A DNA stretch of 38,274 bases, from positions 1-38,274 of IMG/VR virus record IMGVR_UViG_3300028559_002714; one strand, given 5' to 3'. The notes under the pieces were generated by a model, which was not told where the DNA came from, did no database searches, and worked only from the letters and a program-made list of their open reading frames with translations. The position numbers and the translations under genes were made by a program. This document shows, one piece after another, positions 32,115 through 38,274 of this stretch. Source of the DNA: a virus. How positions within the stretch are numbered: position 1 is the stretch's first letter; each line of letters opens with the position of its first letter.

Positions 32115-32356
32115 TGGAATTTTATAAACGAAAAATAGAAGAAGGCCAAACAATTTTTGACATAGCAATTCAAGAGTATGGCGATGTAATGATGATTTGG
32201 ATATTGTTAGATGACAACTTAGCTACAATAACAGATTTAAATACTGATCTAGTACCAGGAGCCGAACTGAATATAAGAAAAGAACCTGTTGTGAATGACA
32301 AAGAACTAATGAATTATTTTAGAAACCAACAAATATTTGTGAACTGCAAAAGCTAA
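32111..32356 (+). CDS. LysM-like tail protein X, 81 aa
   Basis: Short protein with IEEGQTIFDIAIQEYGDVMM and LVPGAELNIRKEP, the helix-strand pattern of LysM-like tail protein X, which helps link tube and hub in contractile tails. It overlaps the DUF6046 gene by 4 bp and precedes the hub gene. Confidence 0.75.
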   Translation: MMEFYKRKIEEGQTIFDIAIQEYGDVMMIWILLDDNLATITDLNTDLVPGAELNIRKEPVVNDKELMNYFRNQQIFVNCKS

Positions 32357-32357
32357 A

Positions 32358-33326
32358 ATGTTAATACCTAATATAGATATCCGTATAAAAAATGAAGCAG
32401 GTAACGTGCTTTTTTTCGACTACGTAGTTGAAGGTGAAATTATTAGCACATGGAAAGAATTAACAAATACTGCAAAATTTAGTTTACCAAGGAGAGTAAG
32501 CCAACTTGGAGATAAATTACCTAATTTGATTCAAGTAGGTAATGAGATATCTATCAAATTGGGATATGATGGAGATTTAGTTCAAGAGTTTAAAGGATAT
32601 GTTACCAATATAGGTGGAAAGATACCTGTAGAGATAGAGTGCCAAGATTTAATGTGGAAACTAAAGCAAACAGAAGTAAATGAAGTTTGGAAAAAGGTAG
32701 ACTTATACACGGTTATTAAAAAAATAGTGCCAAAAGGCATTGATATTAAGGTAGATAATAGAATGATTGGAGATTTGAGATTATCTAAAGTTAGTGTCGC
32801 AAAGGTGTTAGAAAAATTAAAAGAAATTGGTATTACTAGCTTTATTCGAAATGGTATTTTACATGTTGGAAGTACCTATGATGCATCATGGAGGGCTGAT
32901 TCCAAAACTAAAGTATTTTATCATTTTCAAAAAAATATTATCGAAAACGATTTGATTTTTAGAAAGAAAAAGGATGTACAAGTAAAAATAGAATGCAGTA
33001 GCCTTCAGAGTAACGGTTCTGTTGAAAAATATATTTATCCAAACAATAATGCAGATGCAGAATTACATACAATTCATTGTAACAATGGTTGCTCTAAAAT
33101 GGATATGAAAAAAGTTGCTGAAGCTGAGTATTCTAAATTTGTTTATGATGGTTATAGGGGAAGCTTCTTGACATTTGGAAGTCCATATTGTGATCATGGT
33201 TATGTAGCAAGTTTAGAAAATGATTTTTATACTGAACACAACGGCGCTTATTTAATTGACAAAGTAATAACGCGATTTGGCCGAAAAGGATATAAACGAG
33301 AATTAACATTAGGAGGTAAGGTATGA
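32358..33326 (+). CDS. Baseplate hub protein (gpD/Mu gp44-like)
   Basis: A 322-aa hub protein. The pattern TAKFSLPRRVSQLGDKL, then VGNEISIKLGYDGDLVQEFKGYVTNI in parts, and the helix DLYTVIKKIVPKGIDIK agree with late control D-type hubs. It forms the ring beneath the tube that holds the spike. The C-terminal part (GAYLIDKVITRFGRKGYKRE) is typical. Next gene overlaps by 4 bp. Confidence 0.83.
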   Translation: MLIPNIDIRIKNEAGNVLFFDYVVEGEIISTWKELTNTAKFSLPRRVSQLGDKLPNLIQVGNEISIKLGYDGDLVQEFKGYVTNIGGKIPVEIECQDLMWKLKQTEVNEVWKKVDLYTVIKKIVPKGIDIKVDNRMIGDLRLSKVSVAKVLEKLKEIGITSFIRNGILHVGSTYDASWRADSKTKVFYHFQKNIIENDLIFRKKKDVQVKIECSSLQSNGSVEKYIYPNNNADAELHTIHCNNGCSKMDMKKVAEAEYSKFVYDGYRGSFLTFGSPYCDHGYVASLENDFYTEHNGAYLIDKVITRFGRKGYKRELTLGGKV

Positions 33327-33877
33327 CAAACATTATAACATCAGTAAGACAAATGGTGGGTAATCCACTACTACAAACATATTTATGTAAAGTGTTAAGT
33401 GTAGACGAGTACTCATGTGAATGCGAACCAGTCAATGGAGGTGCGAATTTTTTAGAGGTAAGATTAAGAAGCGTTTTAGATGGAAACACAGGAGGTTTAA
33501 TTCTAAAGCCTAAATTGAATAGCATAGTCATCATTGGGTTGATAGAAAACAATGAAGCCACAGCCTTTGTAGTGGCTTACAGCGATATAGATGAATTGAC
33601 TTTTAAGAATGAAGGAGGTATAACTTTTGAAGTTAAAAAGGATGTAGTCAAGATTAATGGAGATACACATGATGGGTTAGCAAAAGTAAAGGAGCTAACT
33701 AAAAAATTTAATAATCTTGAAAATAAATTTAATTCTGTTTTACAAGTCCTTCAAAGTGTTATTGTGCCATTAGCCCCTTCAGGAACATACCCATTTGCAC
33801 CCTTGTTTGCAAGTATAAGCCCATTGGTCAAAACAACAAAAAATGAAATAGAAAATACCAAAGTGAAGCATGGATAA
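33323..33877 (+). CDS. Baseplate assembly/spike protein (gpV/Mu gp45-like)
   Basis: A 184-aa protein. An N-terminal OB-like domain (LCKVLSVDEYSCECEPVNGG, then SIVIIGLIENNEATAF) is followed by a beta-helix-like part (GGITFEVKKDVVKING) and a coiled-coil plus hydrophobic tail. This is the order in contractile-tail spike proteins, which puncture the outer membrane. It overlaps the next gene by 8 bp. Confidence 0.75.
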   Translation: MTNIITSVRQMVGNPLLQTYLCKVLSVDEYSCECEPVNGGANFLEVRLRSVLDGNTGGLILKPKLNSIVIIGLIENNEATAFVVAYSDIDELTFKNEGGITFEVKKDVVKINGDTHDGLAKVKELTKKFNNLENKFNSVLQVLQSVIVPLAPSGTYPFAPLFASISPLVKTTKNEIENTKVKHG

Positions 33878-34178
33878 CGTAAAAGATATTGAACTAGATA
33901 ATTTTGATTTACGGATAGTGAACGGTGATTTCATGTTGCATGAAAGTGATACAACACACATTGAACATTTGCTTTTATTAGACAAAGGCAATTTAAAGCA
34001 TAGCCCAATAACTGGGGTCGGTATAGCTAAATATATAAACAGTCCTGGTACTGTAAATAATATAGCCTCTTTCAAAAGTAAATTGAAAGCCCAGCTTGAG
34101 TATGACGGTTATTCAAACATTGAAATTGAGGTTCCAATTGATTTTAAAAATATTAAAATTGACGCAAAAAGAATTTAA
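33870..34178 (+). CDS. Baseplate wedge protein (gpW/gp25-like)
   Basis: A 102-aa protein with DFDLRIVNGDF-like N-terminal strand, a helix with DTTHIEHLLLLDKGNLKHSP and GVGIAKYIN, as in Mu gp46-type/gp25-like wedge proteins. It initiates sheath assembly on the baseplate. Position before baseplate J supports it. Confidence 0.72.
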   Translation: MDNVKDIELDNFDLRIVNGDFMLHESDTTHIEHLLLLDKGNLKHSPITGVGIAKYINSPGTVNNIASFKSKLKAQLEYDGYSNIEIEVPIDFKNIKIDAKRI

Positions 34179-34180
34179 TT

Positions 34181-34942
34181 ATGAGCAAGACTGCCCAACA
34201 AATATTTAATGAATTACTAGCTGAAAAAAATGCCAATATTGAACTAGCAGATTTAAATAGTGCATCAAACACAGCTATTTACAGAATATGGCTGTGGTTA
34301 GTTGCTTATGCCCATAAATTACTATATGACGCTTGGGATGTATGCAAAGCGGAATTAGCAAAAATAGGTGATCAACAAATAATTGGAAAAGATTCGTGGT
34401 ATGAAGGATTAGCATTGAATTGGTCAGCTGGTTCTACAACAGTTGATGTGGCTTCATGCAAAGAAATTTTATCAGCAAATCTTCGAAAAGTAATCCTGAA
34501 AGTAGCAACATTTGATAATGGTACTCAATCACTTATTAATCTAAATTCTTCCGACCTTGATTTATTAAAATTATATATTAATTCTAAAAAAGTATTAGGA
34601 ACAGACATTGATGTAATTAGTCAGTCATCTGATTTGCTTTGGCTTGCTTTTTCAATCAAGTATACAGGAACATTAAACGATGTTAAATTGGCTGTTAAAC
34701 AAGCAATAAAAGCTTATTTAGCTGCAATTCCATTTGGAGAAAACCTATCAATGTCTTTATTAGTTAATCATATCTTTTCAGTAAATGGTGTACTTGACGT
34801 GAATATGATTTTTTGCAAATTGAATATTGGACTTGGATATACTGATCAAATTCAAAATATAGTAGTTACAGACGCAGGATATTTTGAAATTGGAAAGGAT
34901 GTACTCAGCAATGATTTGTTAGACTTAAATATGTATCAATAA
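34181..34942 (+). CDS. Baseplate J-like protein (Mu gp47-like)
   Basis: A 253-aa protein between the wedge and the protein-I-like gene, the place of baseplate J/gp47. The N-terminal SNTAIYRIWLWLVAYAHKLLYDA helix and a domain near residue 160-235 (TLNDVKLAVKQAIKAYL, SLLVNHIFSVNGV) fit the J fold. It is shorter than typical J proteins (about 300-400 aa). The next ATG overlaps its stop by one base. Confidence 0.72.
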   Translation: MSKTAQQIFNELLAEKNANIELADLNSASNTAIYRIWLWLVAYAHKLLYDAWDVCKAELAKIGDQQIIGKDSWYEGLALNWSAGSTTVDVASCKEILSANLRKVILKVATFDNGTQSLINLNSSDLDLLKLYINSKKVLGTDIDVISQSSDLLWLAFSIKYTGTLNDVKLAVKQAIKAYLAAIPFGENLSMSLLVNHIFSVNGVLDVNMIFCKLNIGLGYTDQIQNIVVTDAGYFEIGKDVLSNDLLDLNMYQ

Positions 34943-35436
34943 TGTTTATACTCAGTAAAGCAAAGTTTGTTCATAATTTCTTACCTCCGAGACTAAGAAA
35001 CCCTAAGCATTTAGCTTGGGTTAAAGTTATGGTTTGGCATGTATTTGAATTGTGGAACGAGTTATATAACTACTTTAATCTAATTGTATTAAGTACAGAC
35101 ATTACTATCCAAACCGATGTGTTTCAAACATATTTGAGAACTATTTATCCAAATGTCGGAACATATAAAGTTTATATAAAATCAACTTGGGAGTCAATAC
35201 CTCAAAATTACAATAAGTATTTAGGTGAACACCAAATTATAGAATTTGATGCATTTCTAGCTGAAGCAATCCCAACGGAGTATGACTTATACATATCTGA
35301 GAGAAATCTTGAATTTGACTATTTAGTAATATTTCCATTAGCTTATGCGAATTCTTTAATATCAATTGAAGCTCTTTTGAAAAAATACAAACCAGCAGGG
35401 AAAAATTATAAAATAATTTTTGAAAATATAACATAA
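34942..35436 (+). CDS. Tail protein I-like baseplate protein (Mu gp48-like)
   Basis: A 164-aa protein. Starts with FLPPRLRNPKHLAWVKVM, the usual start (LPPxLR) of tail protein I/YmfQ-type wedge components, which link the baseplate to the fibres. It lies between the baseplate J-like gene and the fibre gene, as expected. Confidence 0.65.
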   Translation: MFILSKAKFVHNFLPPRLRNPKHLAWVKVMVWHVFELWNELYNYFNLIVLSTDITIQTDVFQTYLRTIYPNVGTYKVYIKSTWESIPQNYNKYLGEHQIIEFDAFLAEAIPTEYDLYISERNLEFDYLVIFPLAYANSLISIEALLKKYKPAGKNYKIIFENIT

Positions 35437-35439
35437 AAT

Positions 35440-36318
35440 ATGAAACAAACGATTATACATAACGGTTATCATCCACGTAGTAACAATGATTTAATGCATG
35501 CTCAAGAAGGTATGATACAAGCAATTCAGGAATTAACTAAAGGCTTAATTGCAAGCGGTTCAAATATACCTAATTGTATATTGTATGGGGTTGAATTTAC
35601 GACATATATTGGAACATCAATTGTAGATATCACTGCTGGTGCAGTGGTTTTAAATGGCGAAATATGTATTTACGATGGAGTTGTAGGTATTGATTTAGAT
35701 GTTGCACCTAGCACAATGATGTTTAGCCCTTTAGATACTTACCCTGCTGACAATCCAGTAGGTTATGGAGACTTAACCTTGAAAAATGTTCATTTGAATC
35801 GTAAAGCTCAACTTATTCCTGTTTTAGGAGCGCCCGCGAACAATCAAATTCATGTTGGACAAGCAAAACGTTTTTTAGATTTGATCAGGACCAATTTGTA
35901 CAACCAAAAGTGGAAATATGTTGGTTCTTTGGGAGAGCCTGTTGTTTATTTAAACGGCTTTATTAATGGGTATCAAGCAAATGGGCCAGTGGATGCTTTA
36001 AGATATCGTAAAGGGGCCAATGAATGCGTTTATATACAAGGTGCAATAGACTATACCCCATTACAAAGTGTTGCCACAACATTTGATTATTTGGACATAT
36101 GTACATTACCACTATTGCATAGGCCTGATAAAATAACATATAAAGACCTTCAGGTTAACACTCCTGCTGGCTATTATGGGTTAAGATTGAAAGTTGCTTT
36201 AAATGGTAATTTGTCTGTAGCTATATCTTCTATTCCAGTAGGCGCTTCCATAGCAGATATATCAGCTGGTAGTCCATTTGGTGAAGATTTCGAAATAGTT
36301 TATTCGACCTTGCAATAA
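35440..36318 (+). CDS. Tail fibre-like protein
   Basis: A 292-aa protein, last of the late block. The N-terminal part (MKQTIIHNGYHPRSNNDLMH) could attach to the baseplate; the middle is strand-rich (SIVDITAGAVVLNGEICIYD) and the C-terminal part ends in a compact beta region. It likely binds the host surface. No DGR variable repeat or C-type lectin-like cassette is visible in it. Confidence 0.65.
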   Translation: MKQTIIHNGYHPRSNNDLMHAQEGMIQAIQELTKGLIASGSNIPNCILYGVEFTTYIGTSIVDITAGAVVLNGEICIYDGVVGIDLDVAPSTMMFSPLDTYPADNPVGYGDLTLKNVHLNRKAQLIPVLGAPANNQIHVGQAKRFLDLIRTNLYNQKWKYVGSLGEPVVYLNGFINGYQANGPVDALRYRKGANECVYIQGAIDYTPLQSVATTFDYLDICTLPLLHRPDKITYKDLQVNTPAGYYGLRLKVALNGNLSVAISSIPVGASIADISAGSPFGEDFEIVYSTLQ

Positions 36319-36320
36319 TA

Positions 36321-36337
36321 ATTGATTGAAAGAGTAT
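36321..36337 (+). repeat. 17-bp direct repeat, left copy, flanking the Dam module
   Basis: ATTGATTGAAAGAGTAT occurs here and, identically, at 37262-37278. The copies flank the Dam methylase gene and the structured element at 37187-37260. This suggests the pair marks a cassette insertion or duplication. Confidence 0.75.
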
Positions 36338-36369
36338 ATCAAAAGAGTCATTTAAAAACAGATATACTA

Positions 36370-37176
36370 ATGAAAGCAAGATTAAAAACGCCTATCACCT
36401 ATTATGGAGGCAAACAACAGTTATTGACTACAATTCTGCCACTTATTCCTGAGCACAATTTGTATTGTGAGCCTTTTTGTGGAGGAGCAGCAGTATTTTG
36501 GGGGAAAGAACCTTCGCCAGTTGAGGTAATTAATGATATCAACTCAGAGGTTATCAATTTCTATACAGTAATGCAAACTAAGTTTGAAGCATTATACGCT
36601 ATGATTGAGGCTACACTTCATTCAAGAAAACACCATCAGGACGCTGAGGTAATTTACAAAAACCCGCATTTGTTTACTGATGTTGATAGAGCATGGGCAT
36701 TTTGGGTGCAGTGTAATCAGTCATTCAGTTCAAAAATTTGTGCAGGCTGGGCTTATGCAAGAAAGAAAAATAGTTGTGAAAAGAAAACCTATCACAACAA
36801 AGAACGATTTAAAGAAGTCTTTAAGGATCGATTAAAGTTTGTTCAAATCGAGAGTAACCATGCTGTAAAAGTGATAAATTCAAGGGACTGTGAGGAAGCC
36901 TTTTTTTATGTTGACCCACCATATCCAGAATCAAATCAAGGTCATTATGCAGGCTATAAGCTTACAGATTTTGAAGAACTACTTGATACGTTAGCGAATA
37001 TCAAGGGTAAATTTTTATTAAGCAGTTATGACTATGATATGCTTGACAATACTGTAAAAAAGCACAAATGGCATCAAATTAAAAAGGAAATGTTTATTAC
37101 TGCCAGTAAAGGAGAAACAGGTAAGGGGCGCACTAAAAAGAAAATAGAGGTTTTTACTTCTAATTACCCAATATAG
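36370..37176 (+). CDS. DNA adenine methyltransferase (Dam family)
   Basis: A 268-aa protein from ATG 36370; a TTG at 36322 would add 16 residues that include the direct repeat and are unlike the family. It shows the AdoMet site ITYYGGKQQ and FCGGAAVFW, and the catalytic DPPY motif (FYVDPPYP) in the class of N6-adenine Dam enzymes. It should methylate phage and host DNA, which may protect the phage from restriction or affect transposition. It is separate from the late block by its flanking repeats and seems a cargo module. Confidence 0.9.
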   Translation: MKARLKTPITYYGGKQQLLTTILPLIPEHNLYCEPFCGGAAVFWGKEPSPVEVINDINSEVINFYTVMQTKFEALYAMIEATLHSRKHHQDAEVIYKNPHLFTDVDRAWAFWVQCNQSFSSKICAGWAYARKKNSCEKKTYHNKERFKEVFKDRLKFVQIESNHAVKVINSRDCEEAFFYVDPPYPESNQGHYAGYKLTDFEELLDTLANIKGKFLLSSYDYDMLDNTVKKHKWHQIKKEMFITASKGETGKGRTKKKIEVFTSNYPI

Positions 37177-37186
37177 ACCAATATTA

Positions 37187-37260
37187 GAAAGTAGGGACTG
37201 GCAGGTATCCCGACCTATGCTCAAGCATCTTGACTTGCGTCAATGCCAATCCCAAACTTT
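37187..37260. ncRNA. Cloverleaf-like structured element after the Dam gene
   Basis: An outer imperfect stem pairs GAAAGT..GGGACTGGCA (37187-37203) with TGCCAATCCC..ACTTTC (37244-37260). Inside are three short hairpins packed with 0-1 nt between them: GGT/ACC (37204-37215), ATGC/GCAT with TCAA loop (37217-37228) and TTGAC/GTCAA with TTGC loop (37230-37243). It is not a tRNA: loops and conserved bases do not fit. TATCCCGACC (37206-37215) can also pair with GGTCGGGATA at 37302-37311. It could be a small RNA or a folded DNA site. No gene overlaps it. Confidence 0.5.
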
Positions 37261-37261
37261 C

Positions 37262-37278
37262 ATTGATTGAAAGAGTAT
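37262..37278 (+). repeat. 17-bp direct repeat, right copy, flanking the Dam module
   Basis: Exact copy of 36321-36337, starting just after the cloverleaf-like element. A related CATTTAAA follows both copies at similar distance. Confidence 0.75.
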
Positions 37279-37340
37279 TGGTTTTAATTAAGCATTTAAA
37301 TGGTCGGGATAAGGCAATATTACAGCCTCTTTACTCTTTT

Positions 37341-37375
37341 GCAAAAAAAAGCTATGAACATTAATGTGCATAGCT
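37341..37375 (-). terminator. Leftward intrinsic terminator near the right end
   Basis: AGCTATG (37350-37356) pairs with CATAGCT (37369-37375), enclosing the palindrome ACATTAATGT. On the minus strand the stem is followed by a T-run (the A8 tract at 37343-37350 read in reverse). It would stop transcription coming from the right end inward. Confidence 0.65.
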
Positions 37376-37401
37376 AATAGTACTCTTTTAAATATCACTT
37401 T

Positions 37402-37454
37402 AAAACGATACTTTTGATTCTTTAAAAACGATACTTTTCGTTTTTGCGATTATA
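37402..37454. repeat. Right transposon end: two transposase-site repeats
   Basis: The 14-mer AAAACGATACTTTT is present at 37402-37415 and 37425-37438, 23 bp apart; the outer one overlaps the terminal inverted repeat (37431-37454). It is the inverted form of the left motif. The stretch 37177-37454 holds no gene, only the structured element, the direct repeat, the terminator and these sites. Confidence 0.78.
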
Positions 37455-37595
37455 CATTCTCTAGGCTCTAAAATTATTTATTTATTAAGTCAGCAACTTA
37501 AGTCTGAATTATACATAGATTCTTCTCATGGCACGAAATATAGTTTTCGTATCAAAAATTTAAAAACAATCCATCATGAAAATACTAATTTGTGA
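37455..37595 (+). pseudogene. 3' remainder of the disrupted histidine kinase
   Basis: 46 codons and a stop, HSLGSKIIYLLSQQLK onward to a TGA at 37593-37595. SLGSKII is the G2 box region (G-L-G-like) of the ATPase domain and continues the frame cut at base 1549 when the element and one CATT copy are removed. It has no start codon and overlaps the next gene by 20 bp. Confidence 0.88.
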
Positions 37596-38274
37596 GGATG
37601 AATTCATCATTGCTGAGAATCTAAAATCCTACTGTATCGATTTAGGATATGATGTAGTCGGCTTAGCACCATCTAGCCAACGCGCGCTGGAATTATTGTC
37701 TTTGCACAAGCCCGAAATTGTTTTATTGGATATCAACTTAGAAGGAAATAAAGAAGGTATTGAAATTGCCCATTACATTAATGAACACCACCAAATCCCA
37801 TTTATATACATAACTGCCTATAGCGATCCTGAAACATTTATGTTTGCTAGTAAAACTTTTCCGAGCGCCTATATTATCAAACCAGTTGATGAAATTACGC
37901 TCAAAATAAACATTGAACTTGCTTTACTGAAATTTAAGAATCAATTTAATATCAACAAAATTTCAAGTACAACCAAATTAAACAAGTCTCCAAAAGATAT
38001 AACACAAGTCGATTTTAACAGTTGTTCGTATATCACTGCTACTCAAAACTATATACATATATATTTTACTAATAACGAGAAATGCATTTTACGCTATACT
38101 ATTTCCGAATTAGAATCGCAATTAGATCAAAATTTTATACGTGTTCACAAATCTTATATCGTAAATTTAAAATACGTAAGTACTGTATTATCAGGTAAAT
38201 TGAACGTTTTGGGTACTTGGATACCTGTAGGCAGAGTGTATAAAGGGAATCTGAATGAATATCTACTTTATTAA
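37576..38274 (+). CDS. LytTR-family response regulator
   Basis: A 232-aa host regulator. The receiver domain has the acidic pocket (CEDE), phosphoacceptor Asp52 in VLLDINL, Thr80 and Lys102 in IIKPVD. The C-terminal LytTR DNA-binding domain covers about residues 140-232 (SYITATQNYIHIYF, RVHKSYIVNLKYV). Its start lies within the last codons of the kinase, so the two were translationally coupled partners. The prophage separates it from the intact kinase and probably from its promoter. Confidence 0.92.
   Translation: MKILICEDEFIIAENLKSYCIDLGYDVVGLAPSSQRALELLSLHKPEIVLLDINLEGNKEGIEIAHYINEHHQIPFIYITAYSDPETFMFASKTFPSAYIIKPVDEITLKINIELALLKFKNQFNINKISSTTKLNKSPKDITQVDFNSCSYITATQNYIHIYFTNNEKCILRYTISELESQLDQNFIRVHKSYIVNLKYVSTVLSGKLNVLGTWIPVGRVYKGNLNEYLLY

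Larger units (their letters stand above)
1550..37454 (+). mobile_element. Mu-like transposable prophage (about 35.9 kb)
   Basis: Boundaries come from a 24-bp terminal inverted repeat (20 of 24 identical, starting TATA) at 1550-1573 and 37431-37454, and from the 4-bp direct repeat CATT at 1546-1549 and 37455-37458. Joining the flanks with one CATT gives an uninterrupted kinase frame, which independently supports the ends. The content is that of a Mu-type phage: DDE transposase, MuB ATPase, DUF3164, GemA-like protein, Mu-type terminase, portal, MuF, sheath and baseplate. Length is close to that of phage Mu. Mu itself makes 5-bp duplications and has TG/CA termini, so the 4-bp duplication and TATA ends are unusual. 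Confidence 0.93.

Noticed and set aside
35440-36318. Tail fibre gene as an additional DGR target
   Set aside because: No sequence similar to the TR was found in it.
37187-37260. Possible tRNA or integron attC site
   Set aside because: The inner loops (6, 4 and 4 nt) and absence of TTCGA and anticodon geometry exclude a tRNA; no integrase gene or cassette array is nearby.

Overview
The window is an almost complete Mu-like transposable prophage of about 35.9 kb (1550-37454) inside a host two-component system gene of an AT-rich Bacteroidota bacterium. The host assignment rests on the flanking HisKA_2-type kinase with TPR-like repeats, the LytTR response regulator, the scarcity of Shine-Dalgarno sequences and the type of phage proteins. 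The kinase gene is cut at codon 517 (left part 1-1549, right part 37455-37595). Removing the element and one copy of a 4-bp CATT duplication restores one open frame that runs into, and overlaps, the regulator gene at 37576.

Left to right: the left end carries two transposase-binding-type repeats. An S24/LexA-like repressor is on the minus strand, with two 17-bp operators facing a small HTH (Cro/Ner-like) gene. A plus-strand early operon (2687-13729) follows: MuA-like DDE transposase, MuB-like ATPase, a DnaA-domain-IV-like protein, several small unknown proteins, DUF3164, a diversity-generating retroelement (DGR), DUF4406, a RecA-like ATPase, an amber-split gene, a GemA-like protein and a secreted BamE-like protein. 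A strong intrinsic terminator lies at 13834-13866.

The late genes form two divergent blocks that start from a hairpin-rich region at 23322-23492. The minus-strand block (23321 to 14093) holds small and large terminase, a Mu gp36-like protein, the DUF935 portal, a MuF head protein with a CdiA-toxin-like C-terminus, a GH19 endolysin, the tape measure, a Mu G-like tail completion protein and a further neck/tail protein. The plus-strand block (23493-36318) holds the prohead protease/scaffold, a putative holin, the major capsid protein with a membrane leader, appendage proteins, a putative unimolecular spanin, sheath, tube, tail chaperones with a -1 frameshift site, baseplate and fibre. A Dam methylase and a structured non-coding element lie between 17-bp direct repeats just before the right end.

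The most interesting system is the DGR at 8525-10563. It has one 72-77 bp template repeat (TR) and two tandem small target genes whose variable repeats (VRs) differ from the TR almost only at TR adenines, plus a DGR-type reverse transcriptase with no recognisable Avd. The targets lie in the early operon, not in a tail-fibre gene, so what they bind is an open question. Other points worth following are the MuF-toxin fusion, the slippery tail-chaperone pair, the u-spanin, the amber-split gene, an internal copy of the transposon-end motif at 13734, and the cloverleaf-like element at 37187-37260.
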